The notes beneath the pieces are model-generated. The model had not been told where the DNA came from. It did no database searches and saw only the letters and a program-made list of their open reading frames with translations. DNA of 64,000 nt from Palleronia sp. LCG004 (GTDB lineage: Bacteria > Pseudomonadota > Alphaproteobacteria > Rhodobacterales > Rhodobacteraceae), in contig NZ_CP136759.1 of the NCBI RefSeq assembly GCF_032931615.1, forward strand, positions 434,001 through 498,000. Direction: 5' to 3'. Positions 34,871-44,757 of this stretch are shown in pieces. The first letter of the stretch is position 1, and every line of letters starts with the position of its first letter. Position numbers and translations under genes: made by a program.

Positions 34871-35659
34871 ATGGCCAAGGCCGAAAAGAAGGAAGGCATC
34901 TTCGAGACGGTGAAGACCGTCGTCTATGCCCTGCTGATCGCCGGGATTTTCCGGACGCTCTTCTTTCAGCCCTTCTGGATCCCCTCGGGGTCCATGAAGG
35001 ACACGCTTCTCGTGGGCGACTTCCTGTTCGTGAACAAGATGGCCTACGGCTATTCGCAATATTCGTGCCCCTTTGCCATGTGCACCTTCATCGATGGCCG
35101 CTGGTTCGGGTCCCAGCCCGAGCGCGGCGATGTCGTGGTGTTCCGCCATCCGGTCACGGGCAGCGATTTCATCAAGCGCCTGATCGGCCTTCCGGGCGAC
35201 CGTGTGCAAGTGAGGGACGGCGTGCTCTTCATCAACGGCGAGGAGGCCCCGCAGGAGCCGGCCGGAGAGTTCATCGAGACGTTCGAGCAGCAGGGCCCGA
35301 TCGGCAACCTGCCGCAATGCGCCAACCAGGGCGTGGGCATCGGCGGCGACTGCGTGAAGGAGCGGTTCATCGAGACGCTGCCCGGCACGGACGTATCGCA
35401 CGATATCCTCAACATCCGCAATTCGCGCCTCGACAACACGGACGTCTACACCGTGCCCGCCGGGCATTTCTTCTTCATGGGCGACAATCGCGACAACTCG
35501 ACCGACAGCCGGGTCAGCCCCAACGCGATGGGCGTGGGCTTCGTCCCGTTCGAGAACCTCATCGGCCGCGCGGATCGCGTGATCTTCTCGTCGGCGGGCC
35601 GCTCGATGCTGTTCTTCTGGACCTGGCGCGGCGACCGCTTCTTCGAGGAGATCGTGTGA
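34871..35659 (+). CDS. lepB: Signal peptidase I
   Basis: 262 residues with one N-terminal membrane span (about 15-33). Catalytic Ser in [10 protein letters not shown] (about 42) and the general-base Lys in [13 protein letters not shown] (about 103), plus the [11 protein letters not shown] box near 205. It removes signal peptides of secreted proteins at the periplasmic face. Its TGA overlaps the rnc GTG. Confidence 0.95.
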   Translation: MAKAEKKEGIFETVKTVVYALLIAGIFRTLFFQPFWIPSGSMKDTLLVGDFLFVNKMAYGYSQYSCPFAMCTFIDGRWFGSQPERGDVVVFRHPVTGSDFIKRLIGLPGDRVQVRDGVLFINGEEAPQEPAGEFIETFEQQGPIGNLPQCANQGVGIGGDCVKERFIETLPGTDVSHDILNIRNSRLDNTDVYTVPAGHFFFMGDNRDNSTDSRVSPNAMGVGFVPFENLIGRADRVIFSSAGRSMLFFWTWRGDRFFEEIV

Positions 35660-36336
35660 AGCTTTCGGCCGAGCAGAAGGCCTTTGCCCTGCGGCTTGGC
35701 CACGAGTTCGACGACCCGGATCTCCTGATCCGTTCGCTGACGCACGGCTCGATCGCGTCCGCCTCGCGGCCCGACAACCAGCGGCTGGAATTCCTGGGCG
35801 ACCGGGTTTTGGGCCTCGTCATGGCCGAGGCGCTGCTCGAGGCCGATCCGCATGCCCCCGAGGGGCATCTGGCTCCCCGCTACAACGCCCTCGTGCGGAA
35901 GGAGACCTGCGCCGAGGTGGCGCGCGACGCCGATCTGGGTGCCGTGCTGCGGCTCGGAAGGTCCGAGATGATGTCAGGCGGACGCCGGAAGGAGGCGCTG
36001 CTGGCCGATGCGATGGAAGCGGTCATCGCGGCGATCTATCGCGACGGCGGCTATCTGGCGGCGAAACGCGCCGTGCTGCGGCTCTGGGGCGACCGGATCG
36101 CCAAGGTCGATGCCGACAGCCGCGATGCGAAGACCGCGCTTCAGGAATGGGCGCAGGCGCGCGCGCTGAACCCGCCCCGCTATGTCGAGACGGCGCGCGA
36201 GGGGCCCGACCACGCCCCGCGCTTCACGATCGAGGTCCGCCTCGAGACCGGCGAGACCGAGCGCGCCGAGGGCACGAACAAGCGCGCGGCCGAACAGAAG
36301 GCGGCGCAGGCGCTGCTCGACCGGCTCGGGGGGTGA
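35656..36336 (+). CDS. rnc: Ribonuclease III
   Basis: 226 residues from a GTG overlapping the lepB stop. The catalytic signature [14 protein letters not shown] is at about 38-51 and the second acidic site at [18 protein letters not shown] (about 115). A C-terminal dsRNA-binding domain ([16 protein letters not shown] to [15 protein letters not shown]) completes the protein. It processes rRNA and structured mRNAs. The next gene begins in its stop codon. Confidence 0.95.
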   Translation: MKLSAEQKAFALRLGHEFDDPDLLIRSLTHGSIASASRPDNQRLEFLGDRVLGLVMAEALLEADPHAPEGHLAPRYNALVRKETCAEVARDADLGAVLRLGRSEMMSGGRRKEALLADAMEAVIAAIYRDGGYLAAKRAVLRLWGDRIAKVDADSRDAKTALQEWAQARALNPPRYVETAREGPDHAPRFTIEVRLETGETERAEGTNKRAAEQKAAQALLDRLGG

Positions 36337-37214
36337 GCGGCACCCACGCGTCGGACAACCTGCGCGGCAGCCTCTTCATGGTGATCGCCATGCTCGCCTT
36401 CGCCGTGGAGGACGTGTTCTTCAAATCGGCGACCATGCGGGTCGCGCCCGGCCTCGCGACCCTGATCTTCGGGCTGTTCGGATTTTCGTGTTTCGCCGTG
36501 ATGGTCACGCTTTCGGGCGGGCCGTTCCTGACGCGCGCGTTCCTGTCCCGGGCGATGTTCTGGCGGTCGGTCTGCGAGGTGGCGGGGCGGCTCTTCTATG
36601 CGTTGGCGCTGGCCTTCGTGCCGCTTTCGGCGACGGCCGCGATCCTGCAGGCCGCGCCGCTGGTCGTGACGCTCGGCGCGGTGGTCTTTCTGGGCGAACG
36701 GGTCGGGTGGGGGCGCTGGATCGCGATGGGCGTGGGGTTCGCGGGGGTCCTCGTGGTGCTCAAGCCGTTCGGGGCGGATTTCTCGCCCGCGCTGCTTTTC
36801 GCTGTGGCGGGGACGCTGGGCTTCGCGGCGCGCGACGTGGCGACCCGGGCGAGTTCGCCGACCCTCTCCACCGGGCATCTGGGGCTCGCGGGCTTCACCA
36901 TGACGATCATCGCGGGGCTCGTCATCATGGCGGTGGAGCCTGCGGGGCCGGCGCCCGATGCGGGCGCGCTCTTCCGGCTCGTCTCGGCGGGGATCGCCGG
37001 AGTGGCGGCCTACTGGGCGCTGACGCGCGCGATGCGGCTTGGGGAGATCTCGGTGGTGGCGCCGTTCCGCTACTCGCGCCTGCTCTTCGCGATCGGATTG
37101 GCGGCTCTGGTCTTCGGCGAGCGTCCGGACCTCTCGACCCTCGCGGGCGGGGTGCTGATCGTCGGCAGCGGGATCTACACGCTGGTCCGGTCGGGCCGCG
37201 AAAAGAGGGCGTGA
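36333..37214 (+). CDS. DMT/EamA family transporter
   Basis: 293 residues from a GTG overlapping the rnc stop. Ten hydrophobic segments in two EamA repeats (first near residues 11-145, second near 150-285), with the usual [26 protein letters not shown] and a matching [20 protein letters not shown] in the second half. A drug/metabolite exporter or metabolite carrier; the substrate cannot be told. Its last 40 bases overlap the convergent bciA gene. It interrupts the normal rnc-era adjacency. Confidence 0.85.
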   Translation: MSGTHASDNLRGSLFMVIAMLAFAVEDVFFKSATMRVAPGLATLIFGLFGFSCFAVMVTLSGGPFLTRAFLSRAMFWRSVCEVAGRLFYALALAFVPLSATAAILQAAPLVVTLGAVVFLGERVGWGRWIAMGVGFAGVLVVLKPFGADFSPALLFAVAGTLGFAARDVATRASSPTLSTGHLGLAGFTMTIIAGLVIMAVEPAGPAPDAGALFRLVSAGIAGVAAYWALTRAMRLGEISVVAPFRYSRLLFAIGLAALVFGERPDLSTLAGGVLIVGSGIYTLVRSGREKRA

Positions 37215-38155
37215 TCGCCCAGATTCGCGCTCCCGCCGCTCTCGATCAGGCGGGCATAGTGATTCTCGAGACGCTCGGTCCCGTATTCGGGCGTCGCATC
37301 GGCATCGTAGCGGCAGGCGACCGGGTCCCAGACCAGCATCGAATGCGTGGCGTAATACTGACCGATCCGCGCAAGTTCGGCCTTCCGCGCCATGGCCGGG
37401 GAGACCCGTCCCGCGAGCGACAGGCCCGCGGCGATACGGCCGAGGAGCTGCGGAGGGACCCTGCGAAAGCGTGGCCTCCTCCCGGTGAGGCGGAAGAGGA
37501 TCTCGGCCTGCGCGCGGGGCGTGAGGGCTGGGCCGGGCCCGCCGACGGGCAGGATGCGGTTCCGCCGGTCCGGATCGTCGAGGCAGCCTGCGAGGAACTC
37601 CGCCAAGTCGCGATCGCCGATCGGCTTGCAGGACGTCGCCTCGCCCGTGCCGAAGACGAGGAACGGCTTGCCGTCCCGGACGCGGTCGATCTGACCCGAC
37701 AGCGACTTGAAGAAGGCGGTGGGGCGCACGATCGAATATGTCATCCCCGAGGCGATGAGATCCGCCTCGGCCGCGAGCTTGGCGTGCTGGAAGGCGAGAC
37801 GCGGACGGGACACGCAGATCGCCGAGAGGAGCACGGCCTGGCCCGCGCCCGCGTTCCGCGCCGCGGCGATCGCGTCGCGTGTCGCGCGATGATCGATCTC
37901 CCACGCCTCGGCGGGTGCGCCGCTGCGCGAGGCGAGGCAGGAGATCACGGCGTCGATCCGCGCGCGCCCGATACCGTCGCGGGCGAGGGCATGCGGATCG
38001 GACGGATCGCAGTCCCGCCGGATCGCGCCCTCGGGCAGCGCGCGCGCACCGGGGCGGACGGGGCAGACGACCTCGTGCCCGCGCGCGAGCAGCGCATCGC
38101 AGGTCGCGCGCCCGATCGTGCCCGTGGCCCCGAGAAGAAGGATCCGTTTCGCCAT
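37175..38155 (-). CDS. bciA: Divinyl chlorophyllide a 8-vinyl-reductase-type protein
   Basis: 326 residues, NmrA/atypical SDR fold: GATGTIGRA near residue 9. Several blocks match BciA/DVR enzymes: ISCLASRSGAPAEAWEIDHRAT, VLLSAICVSRPRLAFQHAKL, YSIVRPTAFFKSLSGQ, CKPIGDRDLAEFLAGCL, ILPVGGPGPALTPRAQAE and MLVWDPVACRYDADATPEYG (each noted separately along the chain). BciA reduces the 8-vinyl group of divinyl (proto)chlorophyllide with NADPH in bacteriochlorophyll synthesis. No other photosynthesis gene lies in the window. The gene is on the minus strand within the rnc-era block and overlaps the EamA transporter gene by 40 bases at the 3' end. Confidence 0.85.
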   Translation of the reverse strand: MAKRILLLGATGTIGRATCDALLARGHEVVCPVRPGARALPEGAIRRDCDPSDPHALARDGIGRARIDAVISCLASRSGAPAEAWEIDHRATRDAIAAARNAGAGQAVLLSAICVSRPRLAFQHAKLAAEADLIASGMTYSIVRPTAFFKSLSGQIDRVRDGKPFLVFGTGEATSCKPIGDRDLAEFLAGCLDDPDRRNRILPVGGPGPALTPRAQAEILFRLTGRRPRFRRVPPQLLGRIAAGLSLAGRVSPAMARKAELARIGQYYATHSMLVWDPVACRYDADATPEYGTERLENHYARLIESGGSANLGDHALFSRPDRTSV

Positions 38156-38246
38156 CGCAGCGCCGAGCCTAACGGCGCGCGCGCCGTCTGGCCATGGGGC
38201 CCGCGATGGGCTAGATCGTTTCCCTGACTTCGCGAAAGGGACCGCC

Positions 38247-39152
38247 ATGACCACACGCGCCGGATTCGTGGCCCTGCTGGGCGAGCCCAATGCGGGTAAA
38301 TCCACGCTCATGAACCGCATGGTGGGGGCAAAGGTCTCGATCGTCACGCACAAGGTGCAGACGACGCGCGCGCGGATCCGCGGCGTGGCGATGGAAGGCG
38401 AGGCGCAGATCGTCTTTGTCGATACGCCCGGCCTCTTCGAGCCGCGCCGCAGGCTCGACCGGGCGATGGTCGCGGCCGCCTGGTCTGGCGCGGCCGATGC
38501 CGATATCGTCGTCATGCTGATCGAGGCGCATCGCGGCCTGACCGAGGGGGTCGCCCGGGTGCTTGCGGAACTGCGCGAGAAGACGCTGCCGGGGCCGGTC
38601 GTGCTCGCCATCAACAAGATCGACCGCGTGGCCGCGCCGGACCTCCTCGCCCTCACGAAGGAGCTGAACGAGGCCTACGAGTTTTCCGAGACCTTCCTGA
38701 TCTCGGCCGAGAGGGGCCACGGGGTCGAGGACCTGAAGGCGTGGCTCGGTCAGGCGCTGCCCGAGGGGCCGTGGCTTTATCCCGAGGACCAGATCGCCGA
38801 TTTGCCGATGCGGATGATCGCGGCCGAGATGACGCGCGAGAAGCTGACGCTGCGGCTGCACCAGGAGCTGCCCTACCAGATCACGGTCGAGACCGAGGGC
38901 TGGGAGGAGCGCAAGGACGGATCTGCGCGGGTCGATCAGGTGATCTATGTCGTGCGCGACGGCCACAAGGGCATCGTGCTGGGCAAGAAGGGCGAGACTG
39001 TGAAGGCGATCAGCCAGGCCGCCCGCACCGAGCTGGAGGAGTTCACGGGCCGCCGGATCCATCTTTTCCTGCAGGTGAAGGTGCGGCCCGGATGGCTCGA
39101 CGAGGCCGAGCGCTATTCCGAGATCGGCCTGGATTTCGGCGATGGCGGGTAG
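38247..39152 (+). CDS. era: GTPase Era
   Basis: 301 residues. G1 GEPNAGKST near residue 11, G3 DTPG near 61, G4 NKID near 125, and a C-terminal KH domain with GHKGIVLGKKGETVKAI near 240. It binds 16S rRNA and is needed for 30S assembly. Preceded by a CGAAAGG leader and followed by the DUF1491 gene. Confidence 0.96.
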   Translation: MTTRAGFVALLGEPNAGKSTLMNRMVGAKVSIVTHKVQTTRARIRGVAMEGEAQIVFVDTPGLFEPRRRLDRAMVAAAWSGAADADIVVMLIEAHRGLTEGVARVLAELREKTLPGPVVLAINKIDRVAAPDLLALTKELNEAYEFSETFLISAERGHGVEDLKAWLGQALPEGPWLYPEDQIADLPMRMIAAEMTREKLTLRLHQELPYQITVETEGWEERKDGSARVDQVIYVVRDGHKGIVLGKKGETVKAISQAARTELEEFTGRRIHLFLQVKVRPGWLDEAERYSEIGLDFGDGG

Positions 39153-39191
39153 GGCGGTCGCGACCGAGGGCGCGCCGTTCCGGGGTCGCTC

Positions 39192-39521
39192 GTGACGCGG
39201 CTGACCGCCGATTTTTGGGTCAGGGCCTATCTCAGGCGGCTCGAGGGGGAGGGGATCCCGGCCTACATCGCCGCGAAGGGCGATGCGACGGCGGGGGCCG
39301 TTCTGGTCGTGGTGGCGACGCTCGACGGATCGGCGCGGGCCTTTCAGCGCAGTTTCGACCTTTCGAGCGGGGAGCGCGTCTGGATGGAGCTCGTCTCGGG
39401 GACCGAGGCGGACGTGTCGGCCTCGGTGGCGGCGCAGAGACGGATGGATCCGGACCTCTGGGTCGTGGAACTCGAGGATCGCGGGGGACGGCATCTTCTG
39501 GGGGAGCCGGGGCTCGAGTGA
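39192..39521 (+). CDS. DUF1491 family protein
   Basis: 109 residues from a GTG. Typical DUF1491 sequence: WVRAYLRRLEGEGIPAYIAAKGD near the start and a middle block ARAFQRSF, ending in DPDLWVVELEDRGGRHLL. Function unknown. It is regularly found between era and recO in Rhodobacterales, as here. Confidence 0.85.
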   Translation: MTRLTADFWVRAYLRRLEGEGIPAYIAAKGDATAGAVLVVVATLDGSARAFQRSFDLSSGERVWMELVSGTEADVSASVAAQRRMDPDLWVVELEDRGGRHLLGEPGLE

Positions 39522-39581
39522 GCCGCGCGAATGGCCCGCGTCGGGCCGGCGTATTTTGAAAAGCGAAGAGGGCGCGGTGCC

Positions 39582-40310
39582 GTGATCGAATGGAGCGAGG
39601 AAGGCGTCGTCCTTGCCGTTCGCAGGCACGGTGAGGGCAACGCGATCGTCGAGGCGATGACGCCCGCGCATGGACGGCATGCGGGAGTCGTGAGGGGAGG
39701 CGGGGGGCGCAGGCTCGGGCCGCTGATCCAGCCGGGCGCGCAGCTGAGTTTCACCTGGCGGGCGCGGCTGGAGGATCATCTCGGGGCCTTCACGGTGGAG
39801 CCGGTCCGCTCGCGCGCGGGCGCGCTCGGCGATCCGCTGGCGCTGGCAGGGCTCGCATCGGTGACGGCGCTCCTCGCGCATGTGCTGCCCGAGCGGGAGG
39901 CGCAGCCACGCCTCTACGCGGTCAGCATCGATCTTCTCGACCGGCTGATCGTCGATCCGGACTGGCCGCTTTTCTACCTGCGCTGGGAACTGGCGCTGCT
40001 GGAGGAGATGGGGTTCGGGCTCGATCTCGGGCGTTGCGCGGTCACGGGCGGGCAGGACGACCTTGCCTATGTCTCGCCCCGATCCGGGCGCGCGGTGTCG
40101 CGCGAGGGGGCGGGAGACTGGGCCAGCCGGCTGCTGCCCCTGCCACCCTGCCTCTTGTCGGGCGGTCCCGCCGGCGAGGCGCAGATCCTCGAGGGGCTGG
40201 CCGTCACGGGGCATTTCCTCGAGACCTGGCTCGCCCCGGCGCTGGGCGAGCGTCCTCTGCCGCCCGCGCGCGGGAGGCTGATGTCACGGCTCGAGCGGCG
40301 GTCGCGCTAG
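39582..40310 (+). CDS. recO: DNA repair protein RecO
   Basis: 242 residues from a GTG giving the usual start [26 protein letters not shown]; an in-frame ATG 51 bases upstream is in the intergenic region. N-terminal OB fold and a C-terminal helical part with [23 protein letters not shown], which lacks the full zinc Cys set (only one Cys is clear). RecO loads RecA with RecR in gap repair. Follows DUF1491 as in related genomes. Confidence 0.9.
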   Translation: MIEWSEEGVVLAVRRHGEGNAIVEAMTPAHGRHAGVVRGGGGRRLGPLIQPGAQLSFTWRARLEDHLGAFTVEPVRSRAGALGDPLALAGLASVTALLAHVLPEREAQPRLYAVSIDLLDRLIVDPDWPLFYLRWELALLEEMGFGLDLGRCAVTGGQDDLAYVSPRSGRAVSREGAGDWASRLLPLPPCLLSGGPAGEAQILEGLAVTGHFLETWLAPALGERPLPPARGRLMSRLERRSR

Positions 40311-40347
40311 GATCATTTCGCGCTGGCGCGGAGCGCGGGAACCCGAC

Positions 40348-41130
40348 ATGGTCCGCGCCATGCACCTGCTGACCGATCTCCTGTCCCCGCATCTCCTGGC
40401 GTTCGCCTTCGCCGTGACCTTCGCCGCCGGATTCGTGAAGGGGGCGGTGGGCTTTGCCATGCCGCTCATCATGATCTCCGGGATCTCGGTCGCGATCGAT
40501 CCACGGCTGGTCGTGGCGGGCATAATCCTGCCGATCGTCTTCTCCAATCTGCTCCAGGTCTGGCGCGCGGGATGGGCCGAGGCGCGAGACGCGTTGATCG
40601 AATATCGTCGTTTCGTTCTGGTGGTTTGCTCGACGATCCTGATCTCCGCGCAGTTTCTCACCATCATTCCCGCGCAGGCAATGTATGTCGTGCTGGGCGT
40701 TCCGGTGATCGCGCTGTCGCTGGTCCAGCTCGCGGGGGTCCGGTTTCGCGTCGCCGAGGAGCAGCGGCCGCGGTTCGACTGGGGGATCGGCATCGTGGCG
40801 GGTGTGCTGGGCGGGCTTGCGGGGACGTGGGGGCCGCCCACGATCCTCTATCTTCTGGCGCTCGACACACCGAAGGCGCGGCAGCTGGCGGTGCAGGGCG
40901 TGGTCTTCGGCCTCGGATCCGTGGCGCTTCTGGCGGGTCATCTGCGGTCGGGCGTGCTCGACGGCGAGACGCTGCCCTTCTCGGCATTCCTGCTCGTTCC
41001 GGCCGTGCTCGGGATGTGGGTGGGATTCCAGCTGGGCGATCGGCTCGATCAGGTGAAGTTCCGGCGTGCGACGCTCATCGTCCTGATCGTCGCGGGGGCC
41101 AACCTCGTCCGGCGGGGCGTGACCGGATGA
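40348..41130 (+). CDS. TauE/SafE family sulfite exporter-like membrane protein
   Basis: 260 residues with about eight hydrophobic segments and the inverted repeat structure of TauE/SafE proteins: GFVKGAVGFAMPLIMISG near residue 25 and LGGLAGTWGPPTILYLLAL near 155. Members export organosulfur compounds or sulfite, or carry unknown anions. It follows recO by 37 bases and ends at a strong hairpin. The substrate cannot be inferred. Confidence 0.85.
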   Translation: MVRAMHLLTDLLSPHLLAFAFAVTFAAGFVKGAVGFAMPLIMISGISVAIDPRLVVAGIILPIVFSNLLQVWRAGWAEARDALIEYRRFVLVVCSTILISAQFLTIIPAQAMYVVLGVPVIALSLVQLAGVRFRVAEEQRPRFDWGIGIVAGVLGGLAGTWGPPTILYLLALDTPKARQLAVQGVVFGLGSVALLAGHLRSGVLDGETLPFSAFLLVPAVLGMWVGFQLGDRLDQVKFRRATLIVLIVAGANLVRRGVTG

Positions 41131-41134
41131 GAAA

Positions 41135-41158
41135 GGGCCGGAGCGATCGCTCCGGCCC
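41135..41158. terminator. Palindromic terminator between the TauE-like gene and the acidic protein gene
   Basis: A 24-base perfect palindrome (GGGCCGGAGCGA joined to TCGCTCCGGCCC). On the minus strand it is followed by TTTC; on the plus strand it lies 4 bases after the TauE-like stop. It serves two convergent genes. Confidence 0.85.
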
Positions 41159-41185
41159 TCGGTCTCGGTTCAGTGCGCGTGAGGT

Positions 41186-42973
41186 TCAGCCACCGATTTC
41201 GACTTCGGCGTCGTCGGGAAGTTCCGCGTCGCTGTCGTAGTCGAAGTCCTCGGCGCTCTCGATCTCGCTCTCGGTGAAGTCGTCGACCATGAGCTGGCCG
41301 TCCTGCATGGTGACGCTGTCGAGCGCGACCGGCACTTCCTTTTCGCCGATGCCAAGGAAGCCGCCGCTCGACATCACGAGGTTCGGCTGGCCGTCGATCT
41401 CGACCACGGCGCTGGGATTGCCCAGATTGTCACCATTCGCGAGAACCACGTCCATGTCGAGCAGTTCGCCGACGGTCACCATCTGCATGTTAGCAGCCGG
41501 TGCTGCGTCTTCGCTCGGCATGTCGCCGCTATCGCTCTCGGAGGCAGCGCTTTCGGACGAGGTCGTCGCGTCCGGGGATTCGCTGGCATCACTGCTCTGC
41601 GCCCCTTCGGTGGCGGCGGCCGTCGTGGCACCCGATTGCTCGGCGCTGTCGGCGGTCGAAGCCTCGTCGGTCGATTCCGACTGGGCCTGCTCGTCGCCGC
41701 CGGCATCCGCATCGGACTGCGGTTGCTCTGCTTGCGGCTGCTCCTCTTGCGGCTGCTCTTCGCTGCCGGTCGCGGCATCCGACTGCGACTGTTCCTCGCC
41801 CTCGGCATTCGAGCCGGACTGGGCGTCCTCGGTCGGCTGGGCATTGCTCTGCGACTGGTCGGAACCACCGTTTTCCGATTGCTGGTTCGCGCGGCGCTGC
41901 TCACGCTCCTCGGCGGTTTCGAACGTGACGGAGGGCTCTCCGGTCTGTTCGATCTCGACCGTGGGGCTGTCGGTCATCGAGAACTGGACCTGCGGATCAG
42001 CGGATTGGTAGCTGACTTCGGGCTGGGCCTGTTCGATGTTGACCTGCGGCTCCTGATCGTCGCGGACGATCTCGACCTGCGGTTCGGGACTGGTCGTCTG
42101 CACGTCGCCTGACACGTCGGACGAGCTGTCGTCCCCCGATTGCGAGCTGTCGGACGAAGACTGGTCGGAGCCGTCCTCGTTCTGGGCGACGTCGAGGTTG
42201 ATGTCCAGTTCGGGGTCGGGCTGCGTGACGTTCACGACGGGATCGCCCTGTTCCACCTCGACCTCGGGGTCCTCGCTCGAAACGCTCACATCCGGGTCCT
42301 GCGACAGGACGTAAATGTTCGGGGCAGGGATCTGCACGCGCACGACGATCTCGGGGATCTCGACGCTGATCGTGGGCTGCTGCTGGTCAAGATCGATCTG
42401 CGCGGGGTTCTCGGTGATGTCGACCTGCGACTGGCCCGGATTCACGCGGACCGTCGGGCCGGGAACCTGCACATCGACGATGGGCTCGGGGATGCGGACG
42501 GTCGCCTCGCCTTCGATCGTGGCCTCCTCGGAGGATTCGACCGTCTCGGACGTCTCTTCGCTGTCGCTGTCGCTGGCGGATGCGTCCTGATCGCTCTGAT
42601 CGGAGGGGTCCTGTTGATCGGAGGACTCCTGAGGATCCTCGCTGTCCTGCGACGATGATTCCTGCGTGTCCTGGGAAGAGGTATCCTGGCTCTCCTGCGA
42701 CTGGTCGTCGCCCTGGGACTGGATCTCCTCGGCGTAGGTCGTGCATTCCTCGGCGGTATCGTCGTTGATGGCGGTGACGATCGCCTGGGGATCGACGTCG
42801 CCGGGCAACGTATCGGTTTCCATGACGACCATGCCGAGGTCACGGCATTCGGCGGTCTTGCCGCTCAGCTGTTCCTCGTTGATCTCGATCGTTTGTGCGT
42901 AGGCTCCCCCGGCCAATGGCAGCGTCAGTGCGGTGGTCAGCAAAAGCGACCGCATTTTCGTGGTATTGGTCAT
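41186..42973 (-). CDS. Large secreted acidic repeat protein with C-terminal PRC-barrel domain
   Basis: 595 residues with a signal peptide (about 26 residues, AYA-QTI) and a good ribosome site (AAGGAGAGG). Order: a short head with two Cys (43, 77); an Asp/Ser/Glu/Gln low-complexity stretch (about 84-150); a region of roughly 10-residue units of the type P-x-V-x-V (about 157-265, for example PEVEVEQGDPVVNVTQPDPE); a Ser-rich break; a second set of such units (about 290-355); a second long low-complexity acidic stretch; and a PRC-barrel (about 500-575, VGELLDMDVVLANGDNLG). Very acidic and almost free of Lys/Arg. Repeats suggest a beta-solenoid or extended fibre. PRC-barrel proteins with such repeats are known in alphaproteobacteria but their role is not. 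Confidence 0.8.
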   Translation of the reverse strand: MTNTTKMRSLLLTTALTLPLAGGAYAQTIEINEEQLSGKTAECRDLGMVVMETDTLPGDVDPQAIVTAINDDTAEECTTYAEEIQSQGDDQSQESQDTSSQDTQESSSQDSEDPQESSDQQDPSDQSDQDASASDSDSEETSETVESSEEATIEGEATVRIPEPIVDVQVPGPTVRVNPGQSQVDITENPAQIDLDQQQPTISVEIPEIVVRVQIPAPNIYVLSQDPDVSVSSEDPEVEVEQGDPVVNVTQPDPELDINLDVAQNEDGSDQSSSDSSQSGDDSSSDVSGDVQTTSPEPQVEIVRDDQEPQVNIEQAQPEVSYQSADPQVQFSMTDSPTVEIEQTGEPSVTFETAEEREQRRANQQSENGGSDQSQSNAQPTEDAQSGSNAEGEEQSQSDAATGSEEQPQEEQPQAEQPQSDADAGGDEQAQSESTDEASTADSAEQSGATTAAATEGAQSSDASESPDATTSSESAASESDSGDMPSEDAAPAANMQMVTVGELLDMDVVLANGDNLGNPSAVVEIDGQPNLVMSSGGFLGIGEKEVPVALDSVTMQDGQLMVDDFTESEIESAEDFDYDSDAELPDDAEVEIGG

Positions 42974-43102
42974 CTACCTCTCCTTGATGATCGAGACCCG
43001 CAGGCCCCGACCCCTCAAGAAGCTGTGAAAGAGCAATGTTCCGCCTATTGCCCGAAAAACCGAAAATACCGGTTTGCAATGTCCCACGACATAGGGGGTG
43101 GA

Positions 43103-44701
43103 TCAGCCCAGGGCGATGGCGCGCACGTCGTCGTCGATATGCGTCTCGTACTGTGCGAAGTTCTCGGAGAACATGCGGACGAGCTTTTCGGCCTGCCGGT
43201 CGTAGGCGGCACTGTCCTCCCAGGTGCGACGCGGATTGAGAAGCACGTCGGCCACGCCGCGCACCGCGGTGGGTACGTCGAAGCCGAAATTGGGGTCCTT
43301 GCGGAACTGTGCCTTTTGCAGCGAACCGTCGAGCGCCGCGGTCAAAAGCGCGCGGGTCGCCTTGATGGGCATGCGCTGCCCCTCGCCGAAGGCACCGCCG
43401 GTCCAGCCCGTGTTGACGAGCCAGCAGGTCGCGCCGTGCTTGGCGATCTTCTTTTTCAGCAGCTCGCCATAGACCTCGGGGCGGCGCGGCATGAAGGGGG
43501 CCCCGAAGCAGGTCGAGAAGGTCGGCTGAGGCTCCGTCACGCCGCGCTCGGTTCCCGCGACCTTGGCGGTGAAGCCAGACAGGAAGTGGTACATGGCCTG
43601 TGCGGGCGTCAGCCGCGCGATGGGGGGCAGCACGCCGAAGGCGTCGCAGGTCAGCATGATGATGTTCTTGGGATGGCCGCCCATCGCCGTCTCGGAGGCG
43701 TTCGAGATGTAGTCGAGCGGGTAGGCGCAGCGCATGTTGGCGGTGAGGCTGTCGTCGTTGAAGTCGAGCTCGCGCGTCGCCTCGTCGTAGACCATGTTCT
43801 CGATCACGGTCGCGAAGCGCTTGGTGGTGGCGAAGATCTCGGGCTCGGCGTCGGGGTCGAGGCCGATCGTCTTGGCGTAGCACCCGCCCTCGAAGTTGAA
43901 CGTGCCGCGATCGGACCAGCCGTGTTCGTCGTCACCGATCAGGACGCGCGAGGGATCGGCAGAGAGCGTCGTCTTGCCCGTGCCCGACAGCCCGAAGAAG
44001 ACGGCGGTGTCGACGGGATTGCCGGGCGCGTGGTTGGCCGAGCAATGCATCGGCATGATGTCCTTCTCGGGCAGGATGTAGTTCAGCAGGGTGAAGACCG
44101 ACTTCTTGTTCTCGCCCGCATATTCGGTGCCGCCGATGAGGATCAGCTTCGCGTCCATGTTGATCGCGATCACCGTCTCGGACCGGCAGCCATGCCGTTC
44201 GGGGTCGGCCTTGAAGGACGGGCAGTTGATGATGGTGAAATCGGGCGTGAATTCGGCCAGTGCCGAACGGTCGGGGCGGCGCAGGAGGTGCCGGATGAAG
44301 AGCCCGTGCCAGGCGAGTTCGGTCACGACGCGCACGTCGAGGCGATGCGCCGGATCCGCCCCGCCGAAGAGATCCTGCACGAAATAGTCGCCGCCCTTCA
44401 TGTGGGCGAGCATGTCGGCGTGCAGGGTGTCGAACTTCGCGGGCTCCATCGGGGCGTTGTTGTCCCACCAGATCGTGTCCTCGACCGATGGGGTGCGGAC
44501 GACGAACTTGTCCTTGGGCGAGCGGCCGGTATGCTTGCCGGTCGAGACGAGGAGGGTCCCGCCCTGGCCGATCCGGCCTTCACCCCGCGCGAGAGCGGCT
44601 TCGACCAGCTGGGGCTCGGTCAGGTTGTAATGCGCGGCCCCGAGGCCGGTGATGCCCTGATGCTCGAGCGTGTGGTTCGCGTTGCAGGTTCCGTCGGTCA
44701 T
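43103..44701 (-). CDS. pckA: Phosphoenolpyruvate carboxykinase (ATP)
   Basis: 532 residues. The kinase P-loop [16 protein letters not shown] is near 240, the substrate/metal region MHCSANHA and RSPKDKFVV are intact, and the adenine-binding C-terminal part (LVNTGWTGG) is present. It converts oxaloacetate to phosphoenolpyruvate in gluconeogenesis. Ribosome site GGGAGGG precedes the ATG. Divergent from chvI as in other alphaproteobacteria; the shared gap holds repeated operator-like sites. The 129-base gap downstream shows only a weak hairpin. Confidence 0.96.
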   Translation of the reverse strand: MTDGTCNANHTLEHQGITGLGAAHYNLTEPQLVEAALARGEGRIGQGGTLLVSTGKHTGRSPKDKFVVRTPSVEDTIWWDNNAPMEPAKFDTLHADMLAHMKGGDYFVQDLFGGADPAHRLDVRVVTELAWHGLFIRHLLRRPDRSALAEFTPDFTIINCPSFKADPERHGCRSETVIAINMDAKLILIGGTEYAGENKKSVFTLLNYILPEKDIMPMHCSANHAPGNPVDTAVFFGLSGTGKTTLSADPSRVLIGDDEHGWSDRGTFNFEGGCYAKTIGLDPDAEPEIFATTKRFATVIENMVYDEATRELDFNDDSLTANMRCAYPLDYISNASETAMGGHPKNIIMLTCDAFGVLPPIARLTPAQAMYHFLSGFTAKVAGTERGVTEPQPTFSTCFGAPFMPRRPEVYGELLKKKIAKHGATCWLVNTGWTGGAFGEGQRMPIKATRALLTAALDGSLQKAQFRKDPNFGFDVPTAVRGVADVLLNPRRTWEDSAAYDRQAEKLVRMFSENFAQYETHIDDDVRAIALG

Positions 44702-44757
44702 GTTCTCGCCCTCCCATGGAGTGAATCGACGCCCTCCGCGCCAGTCCGATGCGTATC

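Noticed and set aside
32857..34899. 680-codon open frame on the minus strand
   Set aside because: It runs opposite trcR, acpS and the deaminase gene, all of which have clear motifs. No domain seen in the antisense translation.
41274..42112. Hydrophobic plus-strand frames opposite the acidic protein
   Set aside because: These are complements of Asp/Ser/Gln codon runs, giving Leu/Arg/Val-rich artefacts without ribosome sites.
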